Of a DNA stretch of 64,000 bases, positions 35,252-44,151 are shown in pieces. The notes under the pieces were generated by a model. The model did not search any database, was not told the DNA's origin, and worked only from the letters and a program-made list of their open reading frames with translations. Source of the stretch: Tabrizicola_A sp965284335 (GTDB lineage: Bacteria > Pseudomonadota > Alphaproteobacteria > Rhodobacterales > Rhodobacteraceae). Position 1 is the first letter of the stretch. Each line of letters starts with the position of its first letter. The position numbers and the translations under genes were made by a program. The stretch lies in assembly GCF_965284335.1 (NCBI RefSeq), contig NZ_OZ260076.1; one strand, 5' to 3'.

Positions 35252-36185
35252 TGCCGCCCCCCGTGCCAGAAGAGTTGGCTCCGGGGCGCAGGGCTGGGGG
35301 TGCGGGTGGTCCCTGCACCTCGGTCGGGTCGGGGGCCAAAAGCGCGCCTTGATCTGTGATCGCCTCAAGCGCATGGCTGCGCAAAACGCGCAAGAATTCC
35401 AGCCGCTGGTAATCGGCGGCCAAGGCCACGCGCAAGCGTTTGTCGGTGCCCAGCACAACCGAGCCCACCAAAAGCCCCGCCGGAAACACCCCGCCATCGC
35501 CCGAGGAGAACACCTGATCGCCCGGCCGCACCTCGGAGGGGTTTTCCAAAAATTCGATCGGTGGCAAATCGCCGTTGTCGCCCGACAAAATGGCCCGCTG
35601 ACCCGAGGGCTGCACCACCACAGGCACGCGGCTGTTGCTGTCGGTCAACAAGATCACCCGGCTGGTCTTTTGCCCCACGCCAGAGATGCGGCCAACAAGG
35701 CCCAAGCCATCCATGGTGGCCCAGCCATCCACAATCCCATCGCGCGCGCCCACATTCAAAAGCACCGACTGGCGAAAAGGGCTGCCACTATCAGCCATCA
35801 CAACGCCGGTGACATGGGTCAGCCGCGGATCCAGCCGCACCTGATTAAGATCCAAAAGCCGGGCGTTTTTCTGTTCCAGCTGAAGTGCGGCCTCTTTCCA
35901 TTGCTTCATCTGTTTCAGCTCTTCGCGCAGCTGTTGGTTCTGTGCCAAAAGCCGTTGATAAGACTGAAAATCATCCATCACGCCCGCCGCCCAAGTGACC
36001 GGGGCCATCGCCCATTGCATCGACGGCACGAAACGATCAATCAACACGGCGCGAAAGCGTTCCACCCGGGGGCTGTCGATGCGCCACAGCGCAAAAAGGC
36101 CAATCAGCACCAACACCAACAGCCCCACCAGCACCCGGCGCAGCGGGCGGTGAAACTCTTCTGGATCGGTCGTGTTGCGGGCCAT
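35244..36185 (-). CDS. mreC: Rod shape-determining protein MreC
   Basis: 313 residues. N-terminal membrane anchor (about 15-32), a coiled-coil stretch about 70-110 (YQRLLAQNQQLREELKQM), then the beta domain (GVVMADSGSPFRQSVLLNVG). The C-terminus is Pro/Gly-rich. It scaffolds the elongation complex in the periplasm and is separated from mreB by a hairpin and a short repeat. Confidence 0.95.
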   Translation of the reverse strand: MARNTTDPEEFHRPLRRVLVGLLVLVLIGLFALWRIDSPRVERFRAVLIDRFVPSMQWAMAPVTWAAGVMDDFQSYQRLLAQNQQLREELKQMKQWKEAALQLEQKNARLLDLNQVRLDPRLTHVTGVVMADSGSPFRQSVLLNVGARDGIVDGWATMDGLGLVGRISGVGQKTSRVILLTDSNSRVPVVVQPSGQRAILSGDNGDLPPIEFLENPSEVRPGDQVFSSGDGGVFPAGLLVGSVVLGTDKRLRVALAADYQRLEFLRVLRSHALEAITDQGALLAPDPTEVQGPPAPPALRPGANSSGTGGGND

Positions 36186-36222
36186 GTATGCCTGATCTGA
36201 GACGGGATCTTGGCGGAGCCGC

Positions 36223-36243
36223 CCGGGGGTTTTGCACCCCCGG
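36223..36243. terminator. Hairpin between mreB and mreC
   Basis: ccgggggt 36223-36230 and acccccgg 36236-36243 pair perfectly with a 5-base loop. It lies in the 135-base mreB-mreC gap. Without a T-run it may reduce rather than stop transcription into mreC, or be part of the repeat that follows. Confidence 0.5.
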
Positions 36244-36249
36244 ACCCCC

Positions 36250-36274
36250 GCAGGGTATTTAGGCCAAGATGAAA
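36250..36274. repeat. Intergenic repeat, GTATTTGG-type, copy 2
   Basis: gcagggtatttaggccaaga followed by tgaaa. It shares gtattt(a/g)ggccaaga with the copy at 4241. In this copy a GC-rich hairpin immediately precedes it. Confidence 0.55.
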
Positions 36275-36320
36275 CACAATTTAAATCAAATTATGTGGGC
36301 CAATGGCCCGCAGCTTGGGC

Positions 36321-37358
36321 CTAGCTGTCGTAGTCGATCACATGGGTGAGTTGCTTTTCATATTCCAGCGCTTTGCCGGTGCCCAGAGCCACGCAGTTCA
36401 AGGGTTCATTGGCGACCGAGATCGACAGGCCGGTTTGCTCGCGCAACGACAGGTCAAGGTCGCCCAACAGCGCGCCACCGCCCGTCAGCATCACGCCACG
36501 GTCCACAATGTCGGCGGCAAGATCGGGGGGGGTGGTTTCCAAGGCCTGCATCACCGCATCGCAGATTTGCTGGACGGGTTCGGACAAGGCTTCGGCCACT
36601 TGGGCTTGGTTAATCTCGGTTTCTTTCGGCACGCCATTCAACAAATCACGGCCACGGATCACCATCGACAGCCCGCGCCCGTCGTCGGGCATGCGGGCAG
36701 TGCCGATTGAGGTTTTGATGCGTTCCGCAGTGCTTTCGCCGATCAACAGGTTTTGGTGGCGGCGCAGATAGCTGATGATCGCCTCATCCATTCGGTCGCC
36801 ACCCACGCGAACCGAACGGGCATAGACGATGTCGCCCAAGCTCAGAACCGCCACTTCGGTGGTGCCGCCTCCGATATCGACCACCATATTGCCCGTGGGG
36901 TCGGTGATCGGCATGCCCGCGCCAATCGCCGCCGCAATCGGCTCGGCAATCAGCCCGGCGCGGCGCGCCCCTGCTGACAATACCGACTGGCGAATGGCGC
37001 GCTTTTCCACCGGGGTTGCGCCATGCGGCACGCAGACAATGATCTTGGGTTTGGCGAATGTGGTGCGCTTGTGGACCTTGCGGATGAAATGCTTGATCAT
37101 CTGTTCAGCACTGTCGAAATCGGCAATGACCCCGTCGCGCATGGGGCGGATCGCCTCAATCGTGCCCGGGGTGCGGCCCAGCATCAGCTTGGCATCCTCG
37201 CCCACGGCCAGAACCTGCTTTTTGCCATCCTTGACGTGATAGGCCACGACCGAGGGTTCATTCAGCACAATGCCCTTGCCGCGCATATAAACCAGCGTGT
37301 TGGCCGTGCCGAGGTCGATGGCCATGTCGGACGAAAAGAAGCCGTTGAAAAGTGACAT
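36321..37358 (-). CDS. mreB: Actin-like rod shape-determining protein MreB
   Basis: 345 residues. Actin-fold motifs are IDLGTANTLVY (phosphate 1), VDIGGGTTEVAVLS (phosphate 2) and LTGGGALLGDL (adenosine). MSLFNGFFSSDMAIDLG, with the N-terminal membrane-binding sequence, sets the start at 37358. It directs PBP2/RodA-dependent wall synthesis. A leuA terminator stands upstream, so mreB has its own promoter between 37359 and 37459, which I could not pin down. Confidence 0.97.
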   Translation of the reverse strand: MSLFNGFFSSDMAIDLGTANTLVYMRGKGIVLNEPSVVAYHVKDGKKQVLAVGEDAKLMLGRTPGTIEAIRPMRDGVIADFDSAEQMIKHFIRKVHKRTTFAKPKIIVCVPHGATPVEKRAIRQSVLSAGARRAGLIAEPIAAAIGAGMPITDPTGNMVVDIGGGTTEVAVLSLGDIVYARSVRVGGDRMDEAIISYLRRHQNLLIGESTAERIKTSIGTARMPDDGRGLSMVIRGRDLLNGVPKETEINQAQVAEALSEPVQQICDAVMQALETTPPDLAADIVDRGVMLTGGGALLGDLDLSLREQTGLSISVANEPLNCVALGTGKALEYEKQLTHVIDYDS

Positions 37359-37459
37359 GCCGATGCGATCCCCGATCCCCGAAAGACTGTGCCCGCGACT
37401 CACGGGATGTGGGCGGGCGCTTTGGTATAGGCGTAAGGCGTTCGAAGGGAAAGACCAAA

Positions 37460-37490
37460 GGGGGCGGGCGGCATCTATCCGCCCGCCCCC
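37460..37490 (-). terminator. leuA terminator
   Basis: A perfect 12-bp GC stem (gggggcgggcgg 37460-37471 / ccgcccgccccc 37479-37490), loop of 7, 48 bases after the leuA stop. On the minus strand it is followed by ctttggtcttt, a broken T-rich run. Confidence 0.75.
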
Positions 37491-37538
37491 CTTGTGATTT
37501 ATCACAAATCGAACATTTTCTTCAGGCTTCGCCCAGAT

Positions 37539-39113
37539 TTACGAGGCGTCTTTATAGTTCACCGACTTTAGATCATCGCCGGGGGCCGATTTGGTGCGCC
37601 GCACGATCAGCTTGTTCAGCGCGTTGATATAGGCTTTGGCACTGGCAACAATCGTATCGGTATCGGCGGACGAGCCGTTGACGATCCGCCCATCCTCTTG
37701 CAGGCGCACCGAAACCGTGGCTTGGGCGTCGGTGCCTTCGGTGACGGCATGCACCTGATAGATCTCCAGCCGGGCCTGATGCGGAAACAGCATCTTGACG
37801 CAATTGAAGGCCGCATCCACCGGCCCATCGCCCGTGGCGTCAATGTGGTGATCCACCCCGTCAATCGACAGCACCATGTCGGCCTCTTGCGGGCCTTCCG
37901 TGCCACAGACCACGCGCAGCTTTTTCAGCTGCAAAAACTCATGCGCGTCATTGGTCTGCTCATCGGCCACCAGCGCGATCAGGTCGTCGTCATAGACTTC
38001 CTTCTTGCGGTCAGCCAAGGCCTTAAAGCGCACGAAGACATCGTTCAGCTGATTGTCGGCCAATTCATAGCCCAGCTCTTTCAGCTTGGCGCGCAAGGCG
38101 GCGCGGCCCGAATGTTTGCCCATGGCAATATTCTTGGCCGTCAGGCCAATATCGGCGGGCTTCATGATCTCAAAGGTCTCGACGTTTTTCAGCACCCCAT
38201 CCTGATGGATGCCGCTTTCATGCAAGAATGCGTTCTTGCCCACGATGGCCTTGTTGAACTGCACCGCAAAGCCGGAAACTGAGGACACCCGGCGCGACAG
38301 GTTCATGATCTTGGTGGTATCAATGCCGGTGCGATAGGGCATGATGTCATTGCGTACCTTCATCGCCATGACCACCTCTTCCAAGGCGGTGTTGCCCGCG
38401 CGTTCTCCCAAACCGTTGATCGTGCATTCGATCTGACGGGCACCCGCATCAACGGCTGCAAGCGCGTTGGCGGTCGCCATGCCAAGGTCATTGTGGCAAT
38501 GGGTGGCAAAGATCACCTTGTCGGCCCCCGGCACGCGGTTCAAGAGCATGGCGATCAGATCGGCACTTTCGCGCGGCGCGGTATAGCCCACGGTGTCGGG
38601 AATATTGATCGTGGTCGCGCCCGCCTTGATGGCGATCTCGACCACGCGGCACAGGTAATCATGCTCGGTCCGTGTGGCATCCATCGCCGACCACTGCACG
38701 TTGTCACAAAGATTACGCGCATGGGTCACGGTGTCATGGATGCGCTCGGCCATCTCGTCCATGGTCAGGTTCGGAATGGCGCGGTGCAAAGGCGACGTGC
38801 CGATAAAGGTATGGATCCGCGGGCTCGCCGCATGGCGAACCGCCTCCCAGCAGCGGTCGATGTCCTTGTAATTCGCCCGGCTCAGCCCGCAAATCGTGGA
38901 ATTTTTCGACCGCTTGGCAATCTCGGACACAGCGGCAAAATCGCCCTCAGACGCAATCGGAAACCCCGCCTCGATCACATCGACGCCCATTTCGTCCAAA
39001 AGGCTGGCAATCTCCAGCTTTTCCTCATGGGTCATGGTGGCGCCGGGCGATTGTTCGCCATCACGCAAGGTGGTGTCAAAAATAATGACGCGGGGTTGGG
39101 TCGCAGGTGTCAT
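37539..39113 (-). CDS. leuA: 2-isopropylmalate synthase
   Basis: 524 residues, the usual length. The catalytic start is IIFDTTLRDGEQSPGA; the metal-site HxH is in FATHCHNDLG. The C-terminal leucine-sensing domain is present (RLEIYQVHAVTEGTDAQATV). First step of leucine synthesis from 2-ketoisovalerate and acetyl-CoA, feedback inhibited by leucine. It stands alone, divergent from aspS. Confidence 0.96.
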   Translation of the reverse strand: MTPATQPRVIIFDTTLRDGEQSPGATMTHEEKLEIASLLDEMGVDVIEAGFPIASEGDFAAVSEIAKRSKNSTICGLSRANYKDIDRCWEAVRHAASPRIHTFIGTSPLHRAIPNLTMDEMAERIHDTVTHARNLCDNVQWSAMDATRTEHDYLCRVVEIAIKAGATTINIPDTVGYTAPRESADLIAMLLNRVPGADKVIFATHCHNDLGMATANALAAVDAGARQIECTINGLGERAGNTALEEVVMAMKVRNDIMPYRTGIDTTKIMNLSRRVSSVSGFAVQFNKAIVGKNAFLHESGIHQDGVLKNVETFEIMKPADIGLTAKNIAMGKHSGRAALRAKLKELGYELADNQLNDVFVRFKALADRKKEVYDDDLIALVADEQTNDAHEFLQLKKLRVVCGTEGPQEADMVLSIDGVDHHIDATGDGPVDAAFNCVKMLFPHQARLEIYQVHAVTEGTDAQATVSVRLQEDGRIVNGSSADTDTIVASAKAYINALNKLIVRRTKSAPGDDLKSVNYKDAS

Positions 39114-39167
39114 ATCGGAAATCCTTGGTTCTTAGCTTTGGCTTTGGGCGCTGGTCACCTCCGAGCG

Positions 39168-39193
39168 GTCGCGCCCTTCGGCACGCTCAGAGG
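39168..39193 (-). promoter_or_regulatory. Hairpin in the leuA leader
   Basis: cctccgagcg 39168-39177 pairs with cgctcagagg 39184-39193 over ten bases with one mismatch on the plus strand, which becomes a G-U pair in the leuA transcript. It lies 55-80 bases upstream of the leuA ATG. There is no T-run, so an attenuator is not shown. Confidence 0.4.
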
Positions 39194-39372
39194 CAGCTAA
39201 GAAGAAGCAGGCCACGGGGCAGGGCATGCGGCAGCATCGCCGCAAAAGCGGGCTGATGGGTGCCAAAAAGGGTATGGTTCCGTGCCATGGGGCCGGACTA
39301 TACCCGGCGCGCCTCAGAAGGGAAGGGGGCAGGTGCAAAAAATCCACCAATCGGCCCCTCACGCCCTTTCGG

Positions 39373-39395
39373 CTTGCGCCTTTCCAAATACTCAA
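39373..39395 (-). repeat. Intergenic repeat, GTATTTGG-type, copy 3
   Basis: Read on the minus strand it is ttgagtatttggaaaggcgc followed by aag, an exact 23-base match to 51675-51697. The flanks also agree in part. It is far from a coding start. Confidence 0.7.
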
Positions 39396-39464
39396 TCTTT
39401 CCCGCTGCCCTGCAGGCCCGCGCCGACAAGACGCAACCCAACCGGGAAAACCCCGCTTCGGCGC

Positions 39465-39496
39465 GCGAAGAGCGGGCAAAGCCCGACGATGAGCCG
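39465..39496 (+). repeat. Intergenic repeat, GACGATGAG family, copy 2
   Basis: gcgaagagcgggcaaagccc followed by gacgatgagccg. It aligns with the right arm at 16014-16045 (gcgaagagcg...cgacgatgagccg). Inner cgggc-aaa-gcccg is a small hairpin. It is just upstream of the aspS promoter. Confidence 0.6.
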
Positions 39497-39517
39497 CCCG
39501 ATGCGTGACGCCAAGGC

Positions 39518-39546
39518 TTGACTTCGCACCTTTGGCGCGGTGTATC
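39518..39546 (+). promoter_or_regulatory. aspS promoter
   Basis: -35 ttgact at 39518-39523 and -10 tgtatc at 39541-39546, spacer 17. It lies 40 bases before the aspS ATG, a usual leader length. A good sigma-70-like match for an alphaproteobacterium. Confidence 0.5.
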
Positions 39547-39585
39547 GGGCCGATACGAAATCCAGCCTCCGCGAAGGGGATCAAG

Positions 39586-41364
39586 ATGCACGCCTATCGC
39601 AGCCACACCTGCGCCGCTCTGAACACCGCCCATGTGGGTGACACGGTCCGCCTGTCGGGCTGGGTCCACCGGGTTCGTGACCATGGGGGCGTGCTTTTCA
39701 TCGACCTTCGCGACCATTACGGCATCACCCAAGTTCTGGCTGACAGCGACAGCCCGGCCTTCAAGGACATCGAAAAGGTCCGCGCCGAATGGGTCATCTG
39801 CATTGACGGCCGCGTCAAGGCCCGCGACGCTGCCCTTGTGAACCCCAAAATCGCGACGGGCGAGATTGAGGTCTATGCCACCGGCCTGACGGTGCTGGGC
39901 GCGGTGGATGGCGAATTGCCGATGCCGGTCTTTGGCGATGTGGACTATCCCGAGGAAACCCGCCTGACCTACCGCTTCTTAGATCTGCGCCGCGACAAGC
40001 TGCACCAGAACATGATGCTGCGCTCAAACGTGGTGCGCTCGATCCGCAATCGGATGTGGGATCAAGGCTTTAACGAATTCCAGACCCCGATCATCACGGC
40101 ATCTTCCCCCGAAGGCGCGCGCGACTTCCTCGTGCCCTCGCGCCTGCATCCGGGCAAGTTCTACGCCCTGCCGCAGGCCCCCCAGCAGTTCAAGCAGCTG
40201 ATCATGGTCTCGGGCTTTGACCGCTATTTCCAGATCGCGCCCTGCTTCCGCGATGAAGACCCGCGCGCCGACCGCTCGCCCACCGACTTTTACCAGCTGG
40301 ACATCGAGATGTCCTTTGTGACCCAAGACGACGTGTTCGCCGCCGTCCAGCCGGTCATTCAGGGCATTTTCGAGGAGTTTGGCAAGGGCAAGAAGGTTTA
40401 CGCCGACTGGCCGCAGATCGCCTATCGCGATGCCCTGAAATGGTATGGCTCCGACAAGCCCGACTTGCGCAACCCGATCAAGATGGCCGATGTCTCCGAT
40501 CATTTCCGGGGTTCCGGCTTTGCGATCTTCGCGAAGCTTCTGGAAACCGAAGGCAACGAGGTCCGCGCCATTCCCGCCCCCACGGGCGGCAGCCGCAAGT
40601 TCGCCGACCGCATGAACGCCTTCGCCCAGAAAGAGGGCCTGCCGGGCATGGGCTATATCTTCTGGCGCAAGGCCGAGGATGGCACGACCGAGGCCGCAGG
40701 CCCCATTGCCAAGGCGCTGGGCGATGAAAAGACCGAAGAAATCCGCTTGGCGCTGGGCTTGGGCGAAGGCGATGCCGCTTTCTTCCTTGGTGGCAAGCCT
40801 GAGGTGTTTGAACCTGTCGCAGGCCGCGCGCGCAACGAGATTGGCCGCGAATTGGGCCTGACGGAAGAAAACTGCTTCAAATTCGCCTGGATCGTCGATT
40901 TCCCGATGTATGAGAAAACCGACGAAGGCGGGATTGACTTCAGCCACAACCCCTTCTCGATGCCGCAAGGGGGCCTTGAGGCGCTGAACGGCGACCCGCT
41001 CAAGGTTCATGCCTATCAGTATGATCTGGCCTGCAACGGCTATGAGCTCATCTCGGGTGGCATCCGCAACCATAAGCCGGAAATCATGTACAAGGCCTTT
41101 GAACTGGCCGGTTACCCGAATTCCGAAGTGGACAAGCGCTTTGGCGGCATGGTCAAGGCGTTCAAATACGGCGCACCGCCTCACGGCGGCTGTGCGGCGG
41201 GGATCGACCGGATCGTGATGCTTCTGGCCGATGAGGCGAACATCCGCGAGGTCATCATGTTCCCGATGAACCAGCGCGCCGAAGACCTGCTGATGGGCGC
41301 GCCCTCGGAGCCCATGCTGAAACAGCTGCGCGAACTCAATCTGCGGGTCGTTCCAAAAGAATAA
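39586..41364 (+). CDS. aspS: Aspartyl-tRNA synthetase
   Basis: 592 residues. An N-terminal OB fold (VRLSGWVHRVRDHGG) is followed by the class IIb catalytic core: motif 2 FRDEDPRADRSP, the bacterial GAD insertion, and motif 3 GGCAAGIDRIVMLL near the end. The ATG at 39586 has aagggg before it. It charges tRNA-Asp; whether it also charges tRNA-Asn depends on GatCAB, which is not in this window. A strong terminator follows. Confidence 0.97.
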   Translation: MHAYRSHTCAALNTAHVGDTVRLSGWVHRVRDHGGVLFIDLRDHYGITQVLADSDSPAFKDIEKVRAEWVICIDGRVKARDAALVNPKIATGEIEVYATGLTVLGAVDGELPMPVFGDVDYPEETRLTYRFLDLRRDKLHQNMMLRSNVVRSIRNRMWDQGFNEFQTPIITASSPEGARDFLVPSRLHPGKFYALPQAPQQFKQLIMVSGFDRYFQIAPCFRDEDPRADRSPTDFYQLDIEMSFVTQDDVFAAVQPVIQGIFEEFGKGKKVYADWPQIAYRDALKWYGSDKPDLRNPIKMADVSDHFRGSGFAIFAKLLETEGNEVRAIPAPTGGSRKFADRMNAFAQKEGLPGMGYIFWRKAEDGTTEAAGPIAKALGDEKTEEIRLALGLGEGDAAFFLGGKPEVFEPVAGRARNEIGRELGLTEENCFKFAWIVDFPMYEKTDEGGIDFSHNPFSMPQGGLEALNGDPLKVHAYQYDLACNGYELISGGIRNHKPEIMYKAFELAGYPNSEVDKRFGGMVKAFKYGAPPHGGCAAGIDRIVMLLADEANIREVIMFPMNQRAEDLLMGAPSEPMLKQLRELNLRVVPKE

Positions 41365-41388
41365 GCGCAGATTTTCGCGCAAACCTTG

Positions 41389-41430
41389 ATGGGCAGGCTT
41401 TCCAGAACCGGAAAGCCTGCCCATATCTTT
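41389..41430 (+). terminator. aspS terminator
   Basis: A perfect 15-bp stem (41389-41403 / 41410-41424, atgggcaggctttcc and its complement), 6-base loop, followed by atctttt. A textbook intrinsic terminator 25 bases after the stop. Confidence 0.92.
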
Positions 41431-41473
41431 TCAAACGCCTTTCTCCAAAGCCCTTTTCAAAGCAAAGACCCGC

Positions 41474-42829
41474 ATGACCCCCAGTGCCAGCCTTGTTGCG
41501 TTTCGTTTCGGCTATGGCCTGCCCTTGCCGGAAGGGGCACCCGTTGCCCCCGAGGCGATGCTGGCCGCCCTTGCCGCCCCCGATGAGATGGCGCAACGCT
41601 TTGCCATTCCGGGCTATGACTGGGTGCATGGCCATGTGGCGGATGTGGCGCTGAACAAGCAGGCGGCGCGCTCGGATGCGGCCTTGCAGGCCCGGCTGGA
41701 TGCGGTGGTGCAGGGGATGCAGGCGACGGGGCAGATGGCCATGCGCGCGACCCTTGCCCGCGCGCTTGAGGCACCAGATGGCTTTCGCGAAAGGCTGGTG
41801 GCCTTTTGGGCCGATCATTTCACCGTCGGCGCAGGCGGGCGCGAGGATGCGATCACGCCCTATGCCTTTGTCGAGGATGCCATCCGCCCGCATCTGACGG
41901 GGCGCTTTGCCGATATGCTGGTGGCGGTGGTGCGCCATCCCGGCATGCTGCGCTATCTCGACCAAACGCGCTCGGTCGGGCCGAACTCGCGCCGGGCGAG
42001 CCGCCGGGGCGGCGGGCTGAACGAAAACCTCGCCCGCGAGCTTCTGGAATTGCACACGCTGGGGGTGGGCGCGGCCTATACCCAAACCGATGTGCGCCAA
42101 TTGGCGCTGCTGCTCACGGGCCTGACCTATGACGACCGGCGCGGCTTTGCCTATGATGACCGTATGGCCGAGCCGGGGCCGAAAACTGTGTTTGGCCAAA
42201 CCTATAACGGCAGGGGAGAGGCGGCGATTGCCGCCTTTCTGCACGATCTGGCCCAACGCCCGGACACCGCCCGCCATATCGCGCAAAAGCTGGCGGTGCA
42301 TTTTCTGTCCGACACCCCCGATGCTGGGGTGGTCGATGCGATGGCATCGGCTTGGACTGCCTCAGCCGGTGATCTGATGCAGGTCTATGCCGCGCTTTTG
42401 CGCCACCCCGCCGCGCAAACCGGACCCGCCGCCAAGGCGCGTCAGCCGTGGGACTTTCTGATTGCCGCCTTTCGTGCCTTGGGCTTGCGCGGCCCCGATC
42501 TTATGGGCTGGTCCGACGCGCGGCTGCGCAATGTTGTGATCCTGCCCCTGCGCGCCATGGGGCAGGCGTGGAAATCGCCCCCCGGCCCCGATGGCTGGGA
42601 TGAGGCGATTGAGACCTGGATTACCCCGCAAGGTCTGGCTGAACGGATCAGTTGGGCCATGCGCTGGCCCGCCGAAATCGCCGCCCCTTTGCCCGACCCG
42701 CAGGTCTTTGCGCAAACCGTTTTGGGCGACCGCGCCGCGCCGGCCACGCTCTGGGCCTGCGTGCGCGCCGAAAACCGTGCCGAGGGGGTGGGCATTGTGC
42801 TCGCCAGCCCCGAATTCAACCGGAGGTGA
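41474..42829 (+). CDS. DUF1800 domain protein
   Basis: 451 residues, close to the family length. The DUF1800 pattern is seen in the central NENLARELLELHTLGVGAAY stretch and the HFTVGAGG region. No clear signal peptide is at this start. DUF1800 and DUF1501 proteins are nearly always neighbours and are linked to an unknown, probably periplasmic, function; here they are four bases apart. The reaction is unknown. Confidence 0.9.
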   Translation: MTPSASLVAFRFGYGLPLPEGAPVAPEAMLAALAAPDEMAQRFAIPGYDWVHGHVADVALNKQAARSDAALQARLDAVVQGMQATGQMAMRATLARALEAPDGFRERLVAFWADHFTVGAGGREDAITPYAFVEDAIRPHLTGRFADMLVAVVRHPGMLRYLDQTRSVGPNSRRASRRGGGLNENLARELLELHTLGVGAAYTQTDVRQLALLLTGLTYDDRRGFAYDDRMAEPGPKTVFGQTYNGRGEAAIAAFLHDLAQRPDTARHIAQKLAVHFLSDTPDAGVVDAMASAWTASAGDLMQVYAALLRHPAAQTGPAAKARQPWDFLIAAFRALGLRGPDLMGWSDARLRNVVILPLRAMGQAWKSPPGPDGWDEAIETWITPQGLAERISWAMRWPAEIAAPLPDPQVFAQTVLGDRAAPATLWACVRAENRAEGVGIVLASPEFNRR

Positions 42830-42833
42830 GCCG

Positions 42834-44099
42834 ATGATGGATCGCAGAAGCCTGTTGCGCGGATTGGGTGTCTTGGGCTGCTCCGCCGCCGCCCATCCGT
42901 TCATGACCACCGTGACCCTCGCCGGGGCGGACGGTGGCGCGCCCTTGGGCGATCAGCGCCTTGTCGTCATCATCCTGCGCGGGGCGATGGATGGGCTGGA
43001 TGTGCTGCGCCCGGTGGGTGAGCGGGCCTTCGCGGGCTATCGGCCCACTTTGGCGGCGACGAAAAGCCTTGATCTGGATGGGTTTTTCGATCTGCATCTG
43101 GGGCTTTCGGGCCTTTACCCCCTGTGGCAGGCGGGCGAGTTGGCCTTTGTGCAGGCCACTTCGACCCCCTACCGCGACAAGCGCAGCCATTTCGACGGTC
43201 AGGACCTGCTCGAGGCCGGCACCAGCCCCGACCTGCCCGGCCTGCATCTGCGCGACGGCTGGCTGAACCGCATGCTGCAATCGGTGCCGGGGTTGCGGTC
43301 GGAGACCGCCTTTGCGGTGGGGCGGCAGGAGATGCGCATCCTGCGCGGGCCGGCGCCGGTGATGGACTGGTCGCCCGACACCGCCGTCAACCTTTCGCCG
43401 CAGGCGCAGCTTTTGCTGGAGCAGGTCTATCACGACGATCCCCTGTTCATGGCCGCCGCTGCCGAGGCGATGATGCTCAGCGGGCTGGAACTGGGCGATG
43501 AGATGGGCGACGTCATGGGCGACTTGGCCATGAGCGGGGAAGAAATGGGGTCCATGATGATGGCCCAGAGCCCCACGCCGGTCCTGCGCGGCGCGCGGCT
43601 GGGCGAGGCGGACCGGGTGGCCGATTATGCCGCAGAACGGCTGCGCGGGGCGACGCGGATCGCCGCCTTTTCGCTGACCGGATGGGATACGCACAAAGGG
43701 CAGGGCAAGGGGATGGGCCGGGCCTTGGCGCGGCTGGAACGGTCAATCCTGCGGCTGAAATCGGGCTTGGGGGCCGAGATATGGGGCAAGACCACGGTTC
43801 TGGCGATGACCGAGTTCGGCCGCACCGTGGCCGAGAATGGCACAGGCGGCACCGATCACGGCACGGCGGGGGCCATGGTGGTGGCGGGTGGGGCCATTCG
43901 CGGCGGCAAGGTCTATGGCCAATGGCCGGGGCTTGAGGAGGCCAATCTCTTTGAACGCCGCGATCTGATGCCCACCTCGGATGTGCGGGCTTGGGCCGCG
44001 CACACAATGCGCGGGCTTTACGGCTTTGACCGGGGGCTTTTGCAGGACAAGGTCTTTCCCGGTCTTGAGATGGGCGACGATCCGGGCCTGATCCTCTAG
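42834..44099 (+). CDS. DUF1501 domain protein with Tat-like signal
   Basis: 421 residues. MMDRRSLLRGLGVLG is a Tat-type N-terminus followed by a hydrophobic stretch. The DUF1501 (alkaline-phosphatase-fold sulfatase-like) core is seen as VVIILRGAMDGLDVL, the SHFDGQDLLE segment and TEFGRTVAENGTGGTDHG, whose Asp/His could bind metal. Residues about 211-245 form a Met-rich run with ten Met, unusual for the family as I know it. ggaggtgag lies before the ATG; it overlaps nothing and is coupled to DUF1800. Confidence 0.9.
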   Translation: MMDRRSLLRGLGVLGCSAAAHPFMTTVTLAGADGGAPLGDQRLVVIILRGAMDGLDVLRPVGERAFAGYRPTLAATKSLDLDGFFDLHLGLSGLYPLWQAGELAFVQATSTPYRDKRSHFDGQDLLEAGTSPDLPGLHLRDGWLNRMLQSVPGLRSETAFAVGRQEMRILRGPAPVMDWSPDTAVNLSPQAQLLLEQVYHDDPLFMAAAAEAMMLSGLELGDEMGDVMGDLAMSGEEMGSMMMAQSPTPVLRGARLGEADRVADYAAERLRGATRIAAFSLTGWDTHKGQGKGMGRALARLERSILRLKSGLGAEIWGKTTVLAMTEFGRTVAENGTGGTDHGTAGAMVVAGGAIRGGKVYGQWPGLEEANLFERRDLMPTSDVRAWAAHTMRGLYGFDRGLLQDKVFPGLEMGDDPGLIL

Positions 44100-44151
44100 C
44101 CATTGCCATCGGGGCGCGGCGGTTCCATGATGGGGCCAAAGGATGCGCCCG

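Larger units (their letters stand above)
39114..39517. other. leuA-aspS intergenic region
   Basis: About 470 bases between the two divergent starts hold no real gene. A 31-codon reading frame on the minus strand (39132-39227) starts MPCPVACFFLAASE and ends AQSQS, but has a single Leu, so it does not look like a leucine attenuator peptide. It contains the hairpin at 39168 and two members of the window's repeat families (39373 and 39465). A TATAGT on the minus strand at 39302-39297 could be the leuA -10, without a clear -35. Confidence 0.5.

Noticed and set aside
39132..39227. Leucine attenuator peptide for leuA
   Set aside because: The frame has only one Leu codon and no terminator/antiterminator with a T-run.
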